A DNA stretch of 64,000 nucleotides from Pseudomonadales bacterium (GCA_028223755.1 JAOIUY010000001.1:110001-174000), one strand, 5' to 3'; counted from the stretch's first letter, positions 17,430 through 27,096 are shown. The notes: generated from the sequence alone by a model not told the origin. Translations and numbers: made by a program.

Positions 17430-19499
17430 TTAACGATCAAAATGATATTCAAAAGTAAGATTGATAGATCGACCATCTAAAGGATAGTCATCAGGAATTT
17501 CCGGCATTGCTGGAAATTGTCCAGTACTCGGTTCACGCACATCTGAATCCAATACATTTCTTGCAATCAAAGACACGTCCAATCCGCGTATGGCACGATG
17601 ACTTCTTAACACTAAGTCGACCGTTTTATTATCATCAATATCCTCACGAACATCACCAATAGCACGCCGACGATCCGCAACATAGTTAACAACACCCGAC
17701 AGCGTTAGATGATCTGATAATTGCCATGCCGCTGTAAGATACAACTGCTGTTGTGCAGCATTAGGCACATCGGCACCCGTGGTATCATCTTCAGCATCTT
17801 GCCATGCATAGTTACCAGAAAAGCTGAGGTTATCATTCACATCCCACTCGGCCTCAAACTCAAGTCCTTTACCTGACTGCTGACCCGAATTACTAGCAGG
17901 CGTGCCAAAAAGAATTTCAACTAAGTCTTCAATTTGATAACTAAACAAATTCAATCTGAAATTAAGATCTTGATTAACGCGATAGTCAAAAGCCATTTCT
18001 AAAGTATCAATGATTTCTGGTTTAAGGTTAGCGTTACCAATTAATGATGGATTATTTTCGGCAAATAGCTCGCTAAACGAAGGCGCTCGAAAAGCACGAC
18101 CATATAAAAATTTGGTCGTTAAATTATGTGTGGTCGCCCAAACTAATGCAATACGTGGATTGATCGAATCACCAAACTGGGTAAAGGTATCATAGCGAAC
18201 ACCCGCTGTTAGTTCCCAATCGTTAGCAAATGCCCACTCGTTTTGCAGCGAAACATAATAATGTTCTCGATCATCATTTTTGATATAAACTTCTGACGTA
18301 CCGCTCACATCAACCAAGGTTCCAAAAGCACTACCAAAGTTTTTTGATTCGCCCGCCTCAAATTCTTGACTCCGAAAACCAACAGCGATTCTAATATTCA
18401 TTGAGTCGCTTACATGATTACTGACCATCTCACCGAACGTGGTCTTTTCTAAATAACTGGGATTACCAATGACGCCATCATCAAAAGTGAATGTAGCAAA
18501 TTCAGTCCCTGGTGGGAATAAAACAAAATGTGCATCTAAGTCTAAGACAGTAAAGCCGAGATTACCGTTAAAGGTCCACGCATCGCCAAATTCAAGCGGT
18601 TTAATTAAAAAGTTAGAGCCATAATAATCATTCTCGTCATAGCCCGCTGGATCCAAAGCTTGTGCAGCACCTGTACCGACACCCGCATCAATTAAATTCC
18701 ACGAAAAAGTATCGAGTTCCCAAATAGCCGTTGATACATTCAGTTTAGAGTTCCACATTTCATGTCGATTCTCTAAAGGGCCGGGTGCAAAAGAGGCTGC
18801 AGGATTACCGACGAGAGGTGCGGGTAATAATAATGACTGCGCATCGTTACTGATATGAAGACTTCGATCGCCATTACTACTGGCATAATCAATCGCTAAA
18901 TTGACTTTTAGGTCGCCATAATCGTGTCCCACTCGCAACCAAGCTTCGCGATTTTGAAAAGAACCAACACGCGTTCCAACATCCCAACCATCAATACCTG
19001 AATGCGTTTTTGTTGTCACACTAATAACGCCAGCAAAAGCATCGGCACCATAAACTGCAGAACCTGGACCACGAATCACTTCGATCCGCTCGATATTGCT
19101 GACCGGTAATTGATAGTTAAAAGGTCGAGCACCAGTAAACAATTGGCTCATTCGAACGCCATCAATTAACACTAAAACTTGTGGGTTTTGTCCCGTGTGA
19201 ATACCGCGAATAGAATAAATTGCATCTTGTCGATTAAATGAACTGGAGACATGTAAGCCAGGCACCATCTCAAGCGCTTGATCCAAAGTCATAGCACCGG
19301 CGTTTTTAATATCTTGTTGTGTTATGACGCTGGCAACTGATGGAGCGAACCTAACTTGTTTTTCGGTGCCCGTTGCAATGCGAATGAGTTCTTCATCATC
19401 GTAAAGGCCGGTTAACTCATCAATATCATCTTCAATCTGCGCAAATAATACTGGGCAGTACACGATAACAAGCAAGGATATTAGTTTTATATAATTCAT
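17430..19499 (-). CDS. TonB-dependent outer-membrane receptor
   Basis: A 689-residue TonB-dependent receptor. The signal peptide is at residues 1-20. The plug domain is at about 45-165, with SVASVITQQDIKNAG, QVLVLIDGVRM, IERIEVIRGPGSAVYGADA and GVISVTTK. The remainder is a 22-strand-type barrel ending in an aromatic-rich strand (INLTFEYHF). The substrate cannot be told from sequence; its plug is of the BtuB/siderophore class. No cobalamin riboswitch or clear Fur box was seen upstream. It is followed on the same strand by two citrate synthase-like genes, which may share its transcript. Confidence 0.93.
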   Translation of the reverse strand: MNYIKLISLLVIVYCPVLFAQIEDDIDELTGLYDDEELIRIATGTEKQVRFAPSVASVITQQDIKNAGAMTLDQALEMVPGLHVSSSFNRQDAIYSIRGIHTGQNPQVLVLIDGVRMSQLFTGARPFNYQLPVSNIERIEVIRGPGSAVYGADAFAGVISVTTKTHSGIDGWDVGTRVGSFQNREAWLRVGHDYGDLKVNLAIDYASSNGDRSLHISNDAQSLLLPAPLVGNPAASFAPGPLENRHEMWNSKLNVSTAIWELDTFSWNLIDAGVGTGAAQALDPAGYDENDYYGSNFLIKPLEFGDAWTFNGNLGFTVLDLDAHFVLFPPGTEFATFTFDDGVIGNPSYLEKTTFGEMVSNHVSDSMNIRIAVGFRSQEFEAGESKNFGSAFGTLVDVSGTSEVYIKNDDREHYYVSLQNEWAFANDWELTAGVRYDTFTQFGDSINPRIALVWATTHNLTTKFLYGRAFRAPSFSELFAENNPSLIGNANLKPEIIDTLEMAFDYRVNQDLNFRLNLFSYQIEDLVEILFGTPASNSGQQSGKGLEFEAEWDVNDNLSFSGNYAWQDAEDDTTGADVPNAAQQQLYLTAAWQLSDHLTLSGVVNYVADRRRAIGDVREDIDDNKTVDLVLRSHRAIRGLDVSLIARNVLDSDVREPSTGQFPAMPEIPDDYPLDGRSINLTFEYHFDR

Positions 19500-19819
19500 T
19501 TTTAATTAGCTCTCGTTTTACCCAATTGAGCCATCCTTGGTGCATAATAAATGCAATGTCATATCACGCCCTCCAAATTGATCATAATGTGACCGATCAT
19601 CCGTTAGGTATTTTTAAATCTTCTATTAAATTTGTCCTAGGAAAAACTATAGAACATTTTATAAAAATCACACAGGAGATGAGTATTAGTTATAAAAAAC
19701 TAACATATTTATACTGTAAGAAAAAATCGCTATGAATTGAGTAACTGACAACCTAGAAGCCGATTTTATTGTGCGGTAACGGCATAAATCTTTCACCGGC
19801 TACAAACAGACCAAAAAAA
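19500..19819. other. Intergenic region upstream of the TonB receptor
   Basis: About 320 AT-rich bases, containing the promoter of the receptor and the tail of the ThDP-enzyme gene upstream on the same strand. A short dyad, TGATC/GATCA (19579-19583 and 19595-19599), is the only symmetry I found. A 69-codon plus-strand ORF here has no supporting features. Confidence 0.5.
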
Positions 19820-21724
19820 CTACAAGCTCGACAAATCAACCTCATTTTTTGCATCTTGCAGTACGGCTAGCCGTGATTTCATTGGAGGTATTTCTTCGCC
19901 ATCAATCAAGACATCAAGTAATAGCGGACCAGATAAGCCTTTTAATTCTGCGTCATCAATATCGCTAAGATCTTCCCAACACTCAATGGTATGAGCTTTT
20001 ACGCCAACAGAGCGCGCTAGAGCAGCAAAATCCACGGCGGGTAAGTCGGCACCAATCTCTTCGGCCTTATTCAAGCGCTGACCATGTTTTACCATTCCCA
20101 GTGCTCGGTCATTCAGTATCACGTAAATAATAGGCAGTTCGAGCTCAACAGCGACTGTGATCTCTTGCCCTGACATTAAATAAGCGCCATCGCCAGTAAT
20201 ACAAACCACCGGCGAACGTCGATTACCTAATGCCGCACCCACTACGGCACCAATAGCCCAGCCCATAGCACCAAAGCCCATAGCAATAAAAAAGGCATCT
20301 GGCGATTTAAGGTGCATATAGTGCGTTGCCCAACTCCATGCATTACCGGTATCAATAAAAAAACGTGAATCAGGCGCGCATTTTTTTACCAGCTCATTCA
20401 TTAACCGCTGAGGTTTTATTGGCAATACATCGCTGAGTAATTTTTCTGGCTCACAAATATCAATACGTGCAGGGATTAAATCATTCGCTAACTGTTTGGC
20501 TGGTTCTTCACTCTTAGATTCAGAAAAGGTGGGATTAGAATAATTTCTATAAGCAATATATTTCGCATCGAGCCCTGTCACTAACTGGCTAAACAACGCC
20601 CGTAGGTTGCCGTAAACATGTAAATACGCCATAGGTGATCGATCAAAACTGGCTACCGAGGAGGCTACGTGCACTAGACGATCATTCAGCAGCGCCTGTG
20701 TATCCCAGCCCGCCGTATCCAATTCATTAAAACTTGTCCCGACAGCCATCACTAAATCGACACTATCGTCGGTCAACGCGCGTCGAGCACTATCATGGCC
20801 AGCAAAACCAAATACGCCGCAATAACGTGGATGACCTGTACCAATCCAACGCTTTCCTGCCGGTGAAGTGACAATATTAGCGCCTACAACATCGGCAAAT
20901 TGCAAAATCTCAGTGGCAGCTTCACCACAATCTTCACCAATAAAAATGGTGATACCACGACCTTTAACCCGTGTTGCTTCAACCGCGGTCAACAATGCAT
21001 GGTAACTGCCATCATCAACAGCTACAGGCTCTCGCAGCAAGGTTGCTACATTAAAACTAGCCGCTGCATTAGGCACTGGCAATGACAAAATATCAGCAGG
21101 AATACTAAGATGAACAGGCCCGCGCGGCCGTCTAAACGCCGTTGATAGCGCAGTAAATAGCTTACCTTCAAGTTGATCGGGGTGTGAAACCAGTGAACTA
21201 TAACGAGTACAGTGATCAAACATGGAAACGACGTCGACTAAATCGCTTGATGACTCTTGAAAGCCTTGTTGACCAAAGCTGGGCAGTGCCGTTTGCGGTG
21301 TAATAACCAGCATTGGCACACGATCGACATAGGCATTAGCGACACCGGTTAACAAGTTTGTCGCACCTGGGCCCGTAGTTGAGCAGCACACGCCTAATTT
21401 ACCGGTAGACCGAGCATAACCATCGGCCATAAATGCAGCGCCGGCTTCATGCCTAGCAACGACAATTTGTGGTCCATTAGGTGAGCGAGACTCTTTGCGC
21501 TCAAGCGCACGATGATGATGGATAGCTGACTGAGGAATTTCGCCTTTCGTGCGGCGAGCTAAGGCATCAAATAAAGCCTCGATAGCACCGCCAGGAATAC
21601 CGTAGACATACTCGACATCAATTTGACTTAAATAATCGACAATAAGATCAGCATAGGTAAAGGCCGGCTTACCAATGGTGTCTGACTTGTCTCTACCCGC
21701 TAAAATCGGATGTATTTTAGTCAT
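19820..21724 (-). CDS. Acetolactate synthase-like ThDP-dependent enzyme
   Basis: Counted from the ATG at 21724, 634 residues; the frame extends upstream to another ATG at 21811 that would add a hydrophobic leader unusual for this family. Domains: N-terminal Pyr domain with the catalytic Glu93 in RHEAGAAFMADGYAR, central nucleotide-fold domain, C-terminal PP domain with GDGAYLMSGQEI and Asn-Asp of the ThDP/Mg motif. It is related to acetolactate synthase large subunits, but no small regulatory subunit is adjacent. A polar insertion at about residues 58-85, before the catalytic Glu, is not usual. The substrate is unknown; possibilities include acetolactate formation or another 2-oxoacid decarboxylation. 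Confidence 0.85.
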   Translation of the reverse strand: MTKIHPILAGRDKSDTIGKPAFTYADLIVDYLSQIDVEYVYGIPGGAIEALFDALARRTKGEIPQSAIHHHRALERKESRSPNGPQIVVARHEAGAAFMADGYARSTGKLGVCCSTTGPGATNLLTGVANAYVDRVPMLVITPQTALPSFGQQGFQESSSDLVDVVSMFDHCTRYSSLVSHPDQLEGKLFTALSTAFRRPRGPVHLSIPADILSLPVPNAAASFNVATLLREPVAVDDGSYHALLTAVEATRVKGRGITIFIGEDCGEAATEILQFADVVGANIVTSPAGKRWIGTGHPRYCGVFGFAGHDSARRALTDDSVDLVMAVGTSFNELDTAGWDTQALLNDRLVHVASSVASFDRSPMAYLHVYGNLRALFSQLVTGLDAKYIAYRNYSNPTFSESKSEEPAKQLANDLIPARIDICEPEKLLSDVLPIKPQRLMNELVKKCAPDSRFFIDTGNAWSWATHYMHLKSPDAFFIAMGFGAMGWAIGAVVGAALGNRRSPVVCITGDGAYLMSGQEITVAVELELPIIYVILNDRALGMVKHGQRLNKAEEIGADLPAVDFAALARSVGVKAHTIECWEDLSDIDDAELKGLSGPLLLDVLIDGEEIPPMKSRLAVLQDAKNEVDLSSL

Positions 21725-22028
21725 TTGTCTTGTTTTCCATGGTGAATACCGCAATAAGCCATGCTGAATCAATACTATGATGATGGCTGTTAAATAGACT
21801 ATACGAGACATTTTTACAGCTTTACATTCACATTGTCACCTAAATTGTTGGTTTTAATGGAAAATTCACAGATCAATTAAAATACAAAGTAATCACCGAC
21901 GCAAAATGGGAAAAATCTGCCAAACTTAAACATAAGCAAAACCACTTATTTCAATCACTTACTGTTTAAAGTCCTGATTGGCAGGAAAACAAGAAAATCA
22001 TGGATGCAGGGTAAAATTGACCACTAAT

Positions 22029-23015
22029 ATGGCGCCTAAATTTACGCTCTCTGATTTAAGCCATCACCTAACAACTTTCATTGTTAGCGCGGTGGCTTTG
22101 CTGTGCCTGACAATAACTGCCACTCTAAGCCAACCAAGCCTTGCCGCTGACGAATCATCCGCACCGATCAAAACATCAGTGATATTACCTATCGCGACTG
22201 GCGCAGCCAAAATGATTTACGACGAAGTCATTTCGGGCATCGCCTCGCACCCAGACATTAACGTTTCGACCATTGCTATTAGCAGCAATGCCGATGTCGC
22301 AGCAATAGAAAAAGAAATTGAAGCTAATAAAAGTGAAATGATTATTGCGGTCGGCAACAGAAGCTACAAACTGGCTAGAGAACTAAACAATAATATTTTA
22401 ATTATCGCGGGTGGCATATCAGGCAAACCTAACGGTATACCCACAGTGAGTTTAACTGGCGACCCTGCACCCGCGTTTGCAGAACTTAAACGAGTAGCAC
22501 CCCATATCAAAGATGTTCGATTAGTCTATAACGATGAGATTAATGGCTGGTGGTATAAGCGTGCACAAAAAATTGCGACCGACTACGACTTAACCATTAT
22601 CGGTTACCCAGCAACAGATATAAAAAGTGGCGTTAAATTGTATGAGCAACTGCTTGAAGATGCCGTACCAAAAATCACAGCCGTTTGGATACCGTTACGC
22701 AGCGTTGTGCCCTCAAAAACTATCTTACCGTTGCTACTCGAAAAAGCTTGGAGCAAAAAACTTGCTGTTATCTCTAACAATCCGTCACATACAAAACTAG
22801 GCGGCTTTATCGCGGTATACCCTGAACATAAAAAAATGGGAGGTCAGCTCGCACAATTTGCCAGCCACCATTTTAAAAAGAAAAAAATTGATAGAATTGT
22901 TGGCACTAAAAACTTAAATGTTGCCATCAACCTCAGAACCAGCTCGCACATTGGTATTCGATTAAATGCCAAAGAGCGCGCCAATTTTGACAAGATATTT
23001 CCGACTAAACGGTAA
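22029..23015 (+). CDS. Periplasmic substrate-binding protein (ABC_sub_bind type)
   Basis: Counted from the ATG at 22029, 328 residues; an in-frame TTG 51 bases upstream gives a less likely start. An N-terminal signal peptide with a hydrophobic core (FIVSAVALLCLTITATL) ends near LAADE. The mature part has a periplasmic-binding-protein fold of the kind related to tryptophan/tyrosine-type ABC binding proteins, with segments such as IIAVGNRSYKLARE and VISNNPSHTKLGGFIAVYPE. No permease or ATPase gene lies nearby. Instead a sensor histidine kinase starts 8 bases after its stop, so it more likely feeds ligand information to that kinase (inference). Confidence 0.85.
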   Translation: MAPKFTLSDLSHHLTTFIVSAVALLCLTITATLSQPSLAADESSAPIKTSVILPIATGAAKMIYDEVISGIASHPDINVSTIAISSNADVAAIEKEIEANKSEMIIAVGNRSYKLARELNNNILIIAGGISGKPNGIPTVSLTGDPAPAFAELKRVAPHIKDVRLVYNDEINGWWYKRAQKIATDYDLTIIGYPATDIKSGVKLYEQLLEDAVPKITAVWIPLRSVVPSKTILPLLLEKAWSKKLAVISNNPSHTKLGGFIAVYPEHKKMGGQLAQFASHHFKKKKIDRIVGTKNLNVAINLRTSSHIGIRLNAKERANFDKIFPTKR

Positions 23016-23023
23016 TGTGACTG

Positions 23024-24646
23024 ATGGACTTAATTAAAGAATCCACACTTACCACGCCCGAACAATCGAGGGCGAAAAAGCTAAAGAACCGAAGCTTTCA
23101 AGCTGTATTGTTTACACAATTCTCTATTGCTGGTTTTACTCTCGCAATCATTGCCGCCTTTGCTTACTCCTATATGGCCAGCACGATGATCTCACGCTTT
23201 TATGAGCGAGAAGGTATTCAAGCTACCGAAAACTTCGCTCAATTAAGTGCGCTCGCCTTACTTTATGACAGCGGTGAAAATGCCAAAGAAGCCGCCCTTG
23301 CAACGCTTAACTTTCCAAGCATTAAGCATGTCGCCATTATTAGCGCGCAAAATACTATTTTACTCGACGAAGGTGAGACGAATGAAAAAATTCTATCATC
23401 TTTAAATGAAACTCAATGGTTAGATAACAATGCACGCTTGTTTCCAAGCAGCAAAGCAACATGGCAAATTGCTGCCCCTGTATATACCGTGTTTAACGAC
23501 GACTCCGATCCTGATTTAATTTTGGATGATGAAAAAGTTGAAGAAACTTATCTAGGCTATGTTGTTATACAAATAGACACTTCTGAAGTGCGAAGCTTTC
23601 AGCTAGACATATTTTTACGCAACTTAGTTGTAGGCTTAGGTTATGGCTTCGCATTTGCAATCATACTAAGCCTGACATTACGCCGTTTATTAAAACCCAT
23701 GAATGCGTTAACCAGCGTGATGGAAGAAACCACAGATGGCGCTTACAAGAGCACAGATATCGACCCCAAAGCATCATTGGAAGTCGTTAAAATCGCCGAC
23801 GTGTACAATCAAATGATTTTCAAACTGGCCGAACGCGACCAAAAATTACGCGGCCAAAAAGATTTACTTGAAACGGAAGTTGCACTTCGAACAAGTGAAC
23901 TAGTACAAGCCAGAGATACTGCACTAGAAGCTAACCGACATAAATCTGAATTCCTTGCCAACATCACCCATGAATTAAGAACACCCTTGCAAAGTATTCT
24001 TGGGTATACCGAAGTCGTAAAAGAAATGTTAGAGGACGAAGGGGTATACACCTGCGAGCAAGATGTCGACAAAATCACTCATAACGCCGACCATCTTTTA
24101 GGTTTGATTAATTCAATTTTGGATATCTCCAAGATTGAAGCTGGTAAAATGGAAGTCAGCAATCAAAACGTTAATATAAAATCATTGTTAAACCACGCCA
24201 CCGATACTGTCGTGCCGTTAATAGAAAAAAATAATAATGCACTAAAAATAATTACCGACCAAGCAGACCGTGACTTCTTTGTCGACGAGAAAAAGCTATT
24301 TCAAATTTTACTTAACCTATTAAGTAACGCCGCCAAGTTTACCCATGAGGGTCTCATCACTCTGTCGGCAATCGTTGATGAGCAACAACTTATTATTGAA
24401 GTTAGAGACACTGGTATAGGTATCGATCAAGAACAACAAGATATTATTTTTGAACCATTCAGACAAATTGATGGCAGTGAAACAAGACAGTTTTTGGGAA
24501 CCGGTCTTGGCCTATCGATTACCATGCACTTCACGCAGCTACTTGGCGGAAAAATGACACTAGAAAGCGAAGTTAATCAAGGCTCTTGCTTTAGTGTTTT
24601 TATTCCCAAACAATCCGCAGAACAAACACCAACTGACGACCACTAA
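23024..24646 (+). CDS. Sensor histidine kinase
   Basis: A 540-residue membrane kinase. Transmembrane helix 1 is at about residues 28-52 and helix 2 at about 198-218, enclosing a periplasmic sensor domain of about 145 residues. Then come a HAMP-like linker, a coiled coil (about 270-305), the HisKA domain with His316 in ITHELRTPL, and an HATPase domain with N box (NLLSNAAKFTHEG), G1 (VRDTGIGID) and G2 (GTGLGL). There is no receiver domain and no response regulator next door. It is coupled to the binding-protein gene immediately upstream. Its stop overlaps the convergent acyltransferase gene by 4 bases. Confidence 0.93.
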   Translation: MDLIKESTLTTPEQSRAKKLKNRSFQAVLFTQFSIAGFTLAIIAAFAYSYMASTMISRFYEREGIQATENFAQLSALALLYDSGENAKEAALATLNFPSIKHVAIISAQNTILLDEGETNEKILSSLNETQWLDNNARLFPSSKATWQIAAPVYTVFNDDSDPDLILDDEKVEETYLGYVVIQIDTSEVRSFQLDIFLRNLVVGLGYGFAFAIILSLTLRRLLKPMNALTSVMEETTDGAYKSTDIDPKASLEVVKIADVYNQMIFKLAERDQKLRGQKDLLETEVALRTSELVQARDTALEANRHKSEFLANITHELRTPLQSILGYTEVVKEMLEDEGVYTCEQDVDKITHNADHLLGLINSILDISKIEAGKMEVSNQNVNIKSLLNHATDTVVPLIEKNNNALKIITDQADRDFFVDEKKLFQILLNLLSNAAKFTHEGLITLSAIVDEQQLIIEVRDTGIGIDQEQQDIIFEPFRQIDGSETRQFLGTGLGLSITMHFTQLLGGKMTLESEVNQGSCFSVFIPKQSAEQTPTDDH

Positions 24647-25368
24647 TCCTTTCTTGATTTCGGCCATAACAGTCCAAATAACCAACCCCAAAAAGAATTA
24701 TCTTTCAGCACTAAGCGATTAAGAGTATCAAATTCTTTTTGCAGCTTAATAGGGTCGGCATAAAAATCAGCTCGCGTTTTAAACTCTGCCTGCGGATCAA
24801 GGTCGCGAACCTTAGTGGCTGGATTGCCCGCAACGATCGTATTGGCAGGGACATCCTTCGTGACTACAGCACCTGCTGCGACAATACTGTTCTCGCCAAT
24901 ACTCACGCCTTTCAGAACGGTAGCGTGATCACCAATCCAAACATTATCCGCAATCGCTATCGGTCGGCTTGCTTGATCTCGCCCGACGCGATCATAGATA
25001 CCATGCCAATCAGAATCCGTAATATAAGCGCCGTTAGCGATCATACAACTATCGCCAATCGTAATACTCTCTGCCGCACTGATCCGCACCCCAGGGGAGA
25101 TTATCGCGTAATCGCCAATTTTAATTTCACCCTCGCCCTCAGCCATTGCCCAGATGCCAATAAAGATATGACGGTCAGCCTCTGCAACAACAGTTGCACA
25201 TTTACCCAACGATATACTATCGCCACTTATTTTTATCTTCCATGGCCGCATAAATAACCCATGCTCACCGAGACTGGCAAAATATGGCTTCAAATAATTC
25301 TTAACATACCAGTCAAGAAAGAGTAGATAACTCTTTTTTACCCAATAAGGGCGATAATCTTTTTGCAT
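24643..25368 (-). CDS. Left-handed beta-helix acyltransferase
   Basis: A 241-residue protein with hexapeptide-repeat acyltransferase features. Repeats run through about residues 45-195, with ISPGVRISAAESITIGDS, IADNVWIGDHATVLKGV and IGENSIVAAGAVVTKDV followed by AGNPATKV, the usual end of the maltose/galactoside acetyltransferase-type fold. The His in DSDWHG is probably catalytic. The acceptor is unknown; surface sugar or lipid modification is possible. It is a lone gene, divergent from the TrmB-like gene. Confidence 0.85.
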   Translation of the reverse strand: MQKDYRPYWVKKSYLLFLDWYVKNYLKPYFASLGEHGLFMRPWKIKISGDSISLGKCATVVAEADRHIFIGIWAMAEGEGEIKIGDYAIISPGVRISAAESITIGDSCMIANGAYITDSDWHGIYDRVGRDQASRPIAIADNVWIGDHATVLKGVSIGENSIVAAGAVVTKDVPANTIVAGNPATKVRDLDPQAEFKTRADFYADPIKLQKEFDTLNRLVLKDNSFWGWLFGLLWPKSRKD

Positions 25369-25513
25369 GATGATTCTCTTTTTTCTCTTCGTTTTCTCTA
25401 TATTTATTTTTTCTACATTTTTATAGAAAAGTATTATAAGTTTTTGTCGCTCTATTTTTAGTAAAAATCAATCAGCAGATGATAATAAACAAGCAACGTT
25501 ATACCATGTGCTT

Positions 25514-26200
25514 ATGAAGACCGAATCTCTCACAACCCAATCGCGCAAAGTCGTCAGCAACCAAGCTGCCGAGCATGATAACCTTACTGAAATTGTCAGC
25601 AAACATTTGGCTACTGATTTTCAACGACCGATTGCCCAACACAATATAGAGGCTTATCAATATGCCATATCGCAGATCAATAAACCGCATATAATTTTCG
25701 ATTCAGGCTGCGGCAATGGCAAAAGCACTCTCAATCTCGCAGCCAGATACCCTGAAGCATTTATTATTGGTATAGATAAATCGCACCATCGACTCACTAA
25801 ACTCGCCAATAAAAGTGACGCTGCCAATAATTACTGCCTCGTGAGAGCTGACCTCATCGATTTCTGGCGCCTAGCAGCTAACGATAATATTAAGCTACTT
25901 CATCATTTTATTCTCTATCCTAATCCCTGGCCTAAAAAGCATCATCTTAAACGCCGCTGGCATGGTTCACCGGTATTTAAACAAATACTCGCATTAGGCG
26001 GCATGATAGAGCTGCGAAGTAATTGGCAAATGTATCTTGAAGAGTTTTCCATTGCACTCTCGCTGGTAAACTGCTCAGCCACTGTCCAAGCGCTGACGCT
26101 TGCTAAGAAAGATTATATTTCTGACTTTGAAGCCAAATATCACAGCAGCGAGCAAACACTTTGGCAATTAAACGCTAATCTTGATATTGACAGCGACTAG
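25514..26200 (+). CDS. TrmB-family tRNA (guanine-N7)-methyltransferase-like protein
   Basis: Counted from the ATG at 25514 (a GTG lies two codons upstream), 228 residues. SAM motif I is FDSGCGNGKSTL, and the family signature YPNPWPKKHHLKRRWHG matches the substrate-binding segment of TrmB, which normally reads FPDPWPKKRHHKRR. The Asp of PDPWP is Asn here and the motif I acidic residue is shifted, so it may be a divergent paralogue rather than the housekeeping TrmB. It is separated from cysE by about 55 bases on the same strand. Confidence 0.82.
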   Translation: MKTESLTTQSRKVVSNQAAEHDNLTEIVSKHLATDFQRPIAQHNIEAYQYAISQINKPHIIFDSGCGNGKSTLNLAARYPEAFIIGIDKSHHRLTKLANKSDAANNYCLVRADLIDFWRLAANDNIKLLHHFILYPNPWPKKHHLKRRWHGSPVFKQILALGGMIELRSNWQMYLEEFSIALSLVNCSATVQALTLAKKDYISDFEAKYHSSEQTLWQLNANLDIDSD

Positions 26201-26256
26201 ACTGACAACGAAAATCTTTCTATTGCCATATGGCTGCTCCCGGAGACTTCATTATC

Positions 26257-27072
26257 ATGCCCAAACAGAATCTATTGTCAGACAATGACATGAGCGACTT
26301 GAGCGCTGAAATCTGGAATTGCATCCGTAACGAAGCAAGCAAAGAAGCCCAAAGTGAGCCTATACTCGCTAGCTTTTTGCATACCACTATTCTAAATCAC
26401 GAGAATTTTGCGTCAGCCCTTGCCTTTCATTTATCGAACTTACTGAGCTCGGCAACGGCATCGGCACTTTCACTTCGCGAAGTGATTGATGAAAGCTTTG
26501 AAAATGATAGCGACATTATTGATACTGCAGTTATTGATGTCGCGGCGATTCGTGACCGCGACTCAGCTTGCGGCGAGTGCGGCACACCCTTTTTATATTA
26601 CAAAGGATTTCACGCACTGCAATCCTATCGTGTGGCTCATTGGCTTTGGCAGCAAGAGAGAGTTGAGTTAGCGCTATTTTTGCAAAGTCGCATTTCCAAT
26701 TGCTTTGGCGTCGATATTCATCCCGCAGCAAAAATTGGTTATGGATTAATGTTAGATCATGCCACTGGTATTGTTATCGGCGAGACCAGTGTAGTGGGTA
26801 ACAATGTATCGATTATGCAATCCGTGACACTAGGCGGTACTGGCAAGGATATGCGCGATCGCCACCCCAAAATTGGCGATGGTGTTTTAATTGGCGCAGG
26901 CAGTAAGATTCTTGGCAATATCAATATTGGTGAGGGTGCGCAGGTCTGCGCCGGCAGTGTTGTACTCAGTGATGTGCCATCGCACTCGGCAGTAGCTGGC
27001 GTTCCAGCCCAAGTGGTCGGCAAACCTAACGAAGATATGCCGTCACTGTATATGAACCAGCAATTGAACTAA
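26257..27072 (+). CDS. cysE: Serine O-acetyltransferase
   Basis: Makes O-acetylserine from serine and acetyl-CoA, the first step of cysteine synthesis. The N-terminal helical SAT domain aligns well (EIWNCIRNEA, PILASFLHTTILNHENFASAL). The beta-helix catalytic domain has DIHPAAKIGYGLMLDHATG, with the catalytic His, then TLGGTGKDMRDRHPKIGDG and AGSVVLSDVPSHSAVAGVPA. The ATG at 26257 is preceded by GGAG 11 bases upstream; an ATG at 26230 is also in frame without a clear ribosome-binding site. It converges with hemE. Confidence 0.94.
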   Translation: MPKQNLLSDNDMSDLSAEIWNCIRNEASKEAQSEPILASFLHTTILNHENFASALAFHLSNLLSSATASALSLREVIDESFENDSDIIDTAVIDVAAIRDRDSACGECGTPFLYYKGFHALQSYRVAHWLWQQERVELALFLQSRISNCFGVDIHPAAKIGYGLMLDHATGIVIGETSVVGNNVSIMQSVTLGGTGKDMRDRHPKIGDGVLIGAGSKILGNINIGEGAQVCAGSVVLSDVPSHSAVAGVPAQVVGKPNEDMPSLYMNQQLN

Positions 27073-27096
27073 AAACTTATCTTTATGATAATTATT

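Noticed and set aside
19526-19735. Small plus-strand gene of 69 codons
   Set aside because: No ribosome-binding site, no family likeness, and composition like AT-rich intergenic DNA.
19500-19819. Cobalamin riboswitch or Fur box upstream of the TonB receptor
   Set aside because: No riboswitch core or GATAAT-type repeats were found; the TGATC dyad there is short and matches no known site well.
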